A stretch of 64,000 nt of DNA from Persicobacter diffluens (lineage in GTDB: Bacteria; Bacteroidota; Bacteroidia; Cytophagales; Cyclobacteriaceae), in the NCBI RefSeq assembly GCF_036244895.1, contig NZ_BQKE01000001.1:3534001-3598000 (forward strand), in the 5' to 3' direction. The translations under genes were made by a program, and so were the position numbers. The notes under the pieces were generated by a model. It was not told where the DNA came from, searched no databases, and was given only the letters and a program-made list of their open reading frames with translations. Positions 63,111 to 64,000 of the stretch are shown piece by piece. The first letter of the stretch is position 1. Each line of letters opens with the position of its first letter.

Positions 63111-63421
63111 TGAAAAAAGTTATCAAGTCTAGCATTGTAACCCGCGATCTAAACAAGTTGATCGAACCAACCGGAAACTTATACAAATCCATTGCGGTTA
63201 TCGGCAAGCGTTCCCGTCAATTGGCAGCTCGTCAGAAAGAGGAGTTGACTCAAAAATTGGCTGAGTTTGCTTCTACAGTTGACAACTTAGAGGAAGTAAT
63301 GGAAAACAGAGAGCAGATTGAGATCTCTAAATTCTATGAGCGCCAGCCTAAACCAACAGTAATTGCAACTGAAGAGTTCTTGGAAGGCAAATTGAAATTC
63401 CGCTACAGAGGCGACGAATAA
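63110..63421 (+). CDS. rpoZ: RNA polymerase omega subunit (Rpb6-type)
   Basis: 103 residues. LYKSIAVIGKRSRQLAARQKEEL is the conserved omega/Rpb6 segment. It assists RNA polymerase assembly. It overlaps bamD by one base and is followed by a strong terminator-like hairpin, then coaBC. The bamD-rpoZ-coaBC order recurs in Bacteroidota. Confidence 0.9.
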   Translation: MKKVIKSSIVTRDLNKLIEPTGNLYKSIAVIGKRSRQLAARQKEELTQKLAEFASTVDNLEEVMENREQIEISKFYERQPKPTVIATEEFLEGKLKFRYRGDE

Positions 63422-63440
63422 TTCGCTGTTCTTGTAAAAT

Positions 63441-63478
63441 ACAAAAGGCCATCTCTTTCCGGGATGGCCTTTTTTTTG
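63441..63478 (+). terminator. Intrinsic terminator after rpoZ
   Basis: AAAAGGCCATC (63443-63453) pairs with GATGGCCTTTT (63463-63473), followed by Ts. Confidence 0.88.
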
Positions 63479-63601
63479 GCTTGTCGTTATTTCCCCCAAA
63501 ATAATTTTACTCATCTCTCTTTTTTTCCCTTAAAAGCCGTATTTTTCCTTTCTAAAAAACATGTTTAGCGGGAGACCAGCCTACTGGTTGAAAATCAGAA
63601 A

Positions 63602-64000
63602 ATGATGCAAGACCCACAGACCTCTTTGAAAGGGAAGAAAATATTATTAGCCGTCACCGGAAGTATTGCCGCCTATAAAGCTGCTCATCTCGTACGCTTA
63701 TTGGTGAAAGAAGGCGCAGAAGTACAAGTGCTCATGACCGAGGCCTCAAAAGCATTTATCACCCCACTTACGCTGGCGACCCTTTCGAACAATGCTGTTT
63801 TAAGTGAATATGCCAACCTGAAAAACGGGGTTTGGAACAGCCATGTAGAGCTCGGCTTATGGGCGGATGTAATGTTGGTTGCTCCTGCAACAGCCAAAAC
63901 ATTATCGCAAATGGCCAACGGTTATGCCGATAATTTAATGGGGGCCACTTACCTTTCTGCACGATGCCCGGTGATGTTTGCCCCAGCCATGGACCTGGAC
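63602..64000 (+). CDS. coaBC: CoaBC phosphopantothenoylcysteine decarboxylase/synthase, N-terminal 133 residues (runs off right edge)
   Basis: The frame from the ATG at 63602 is open to the last base and reads MMQDPQTSLKGKKILLAVTGSIAAYKAAHLV, then HVELGLWADVMLVAPATAKTL and MGATYLSARCPVMFAPAMD. These are flavin-binding motifs of the CoaC half. It makes 4'-phosphopantetheine in coenzyme A synthesis. The ligase half lies beyond the window. Confidence 0.94.
   Translation, partial: MMQDPQTSLKGKKILLAVTGSIAAYKAAHLVRLLVKEGAEVQVLMTEASKAFITPLTLATLSNNAVLSEYANLKNGVWNSHVELGLWADVMLVAPATAKTLSQMANGYADNLMGATYLSARCPVMFAPAMDLD

Noticed and set aside
1..64000. tRNA, rRNA, CRISPR arrays and prophage genes
   Set aside because: No cloverleaf pattern, rRNA segment, regular direct-repeat array or block of phage structural genes was recognised by eye. 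The holin-superfamily gene sits in a chromosomal operon.

Overview
The window looks like chromosomal DNA from a member of the Bacteroidota, most likely a Cytophagia-type marine or soil bacterium. Lineage evidence: a protein with a C-terminal type IX secretion sorting domain, a fused MurF-Alr enzyme, ribosomal protein S16 with a long acidic alanine/glutamate tail, a bacterial PcrB prenyltransferase, several lipoproteins and outer-membrane barrels, and promoters of the TTTG / TAnnTTTG type. Most genes are ordinary housekeeping genes. No rRNA, tRNA, CRISPR array, prophage or intact transposase gene was recognised.

Layout. 1-5.5 kb: 5' end of secA, dapF, an AlkD-type glycosylase, a YdcZ-type transporter, a gene split by a mobile element, an SF1B helicase, a cluster of DnaA-box-like sites and a GlsB-type membrane protein. 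5.5-6.3 kb: decayed intergenic DNA with two mobile-element remnants in a dead gene. 6.3-13.5 kb: murF-alr, a holin-like/hypothetical/pcrB operon, and a glycogen-type GT4-GH57 pair. 13.5-27.3 kb: rpoN, asnS, an MMPL/RND transporter, a SpoIIE-type phosphatase, ileS and lspA. 27.3-37.3 kb: lipoprotein, membrane-anchored MutS-like ATPase, isolated nuoABCD, Lon-N-domain protein, outer-membrane proteins. 37.3-46.3 kb: radA, glmS, DEDDh exonuclease, a wrecked Doc toxin gene with a possible antitoxin, GNAT, and the rpsP-rimM-trmD-rplS operon. 46.3-64 kb: cysK, a DinB/TANGO2/ATP-grasp operon, paired lipoproteins, a gamma-family PLP enzyme, Fur regulator, recQ, TrmH-type methyltransferase, porin, TlpA-like protein, RidA, MscS, a T9SS substrate, and bamD-rpoZ-coaBC at the right edge.

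The most distinctive signal is a family of non-autonomous elements of about 220-225 bp. They are bounded by TTAA on both sides and have imperfect terminal inverted repeats of the form CCCGRATTATTCA. There are seven complete and three partial copies, about one per 6-7 kb. TTAA targeting and C-rich ends suggest mobilisation by an IS1380/piggyBac-type transposase (inference). One copy splits a 153-codon gene, and removing it while keeping one TTAA restores the reading frame exactly. Two insertions sit on a TTAA that contains the TAA stop codon of a gene (asnS and a hypothetical gene), where they leave the protein unchanged. Another lies between a possible antitoxin gene and a decayed Doc toxin gene. 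A second, unrelated 283-bp element with a 9-bp near-perfect target duplication interrupts another dead gene.

Other points of interest are the DnaA-box cluster near 5.0-5.15 kb (candidate oriC or DnaA-regulated promoter), four nearby copies of TGTTYCAC-N2-3-GTTYCAC, and a DinB-TANGO2-ATP-grasp operon that may be an undescribed pathway.
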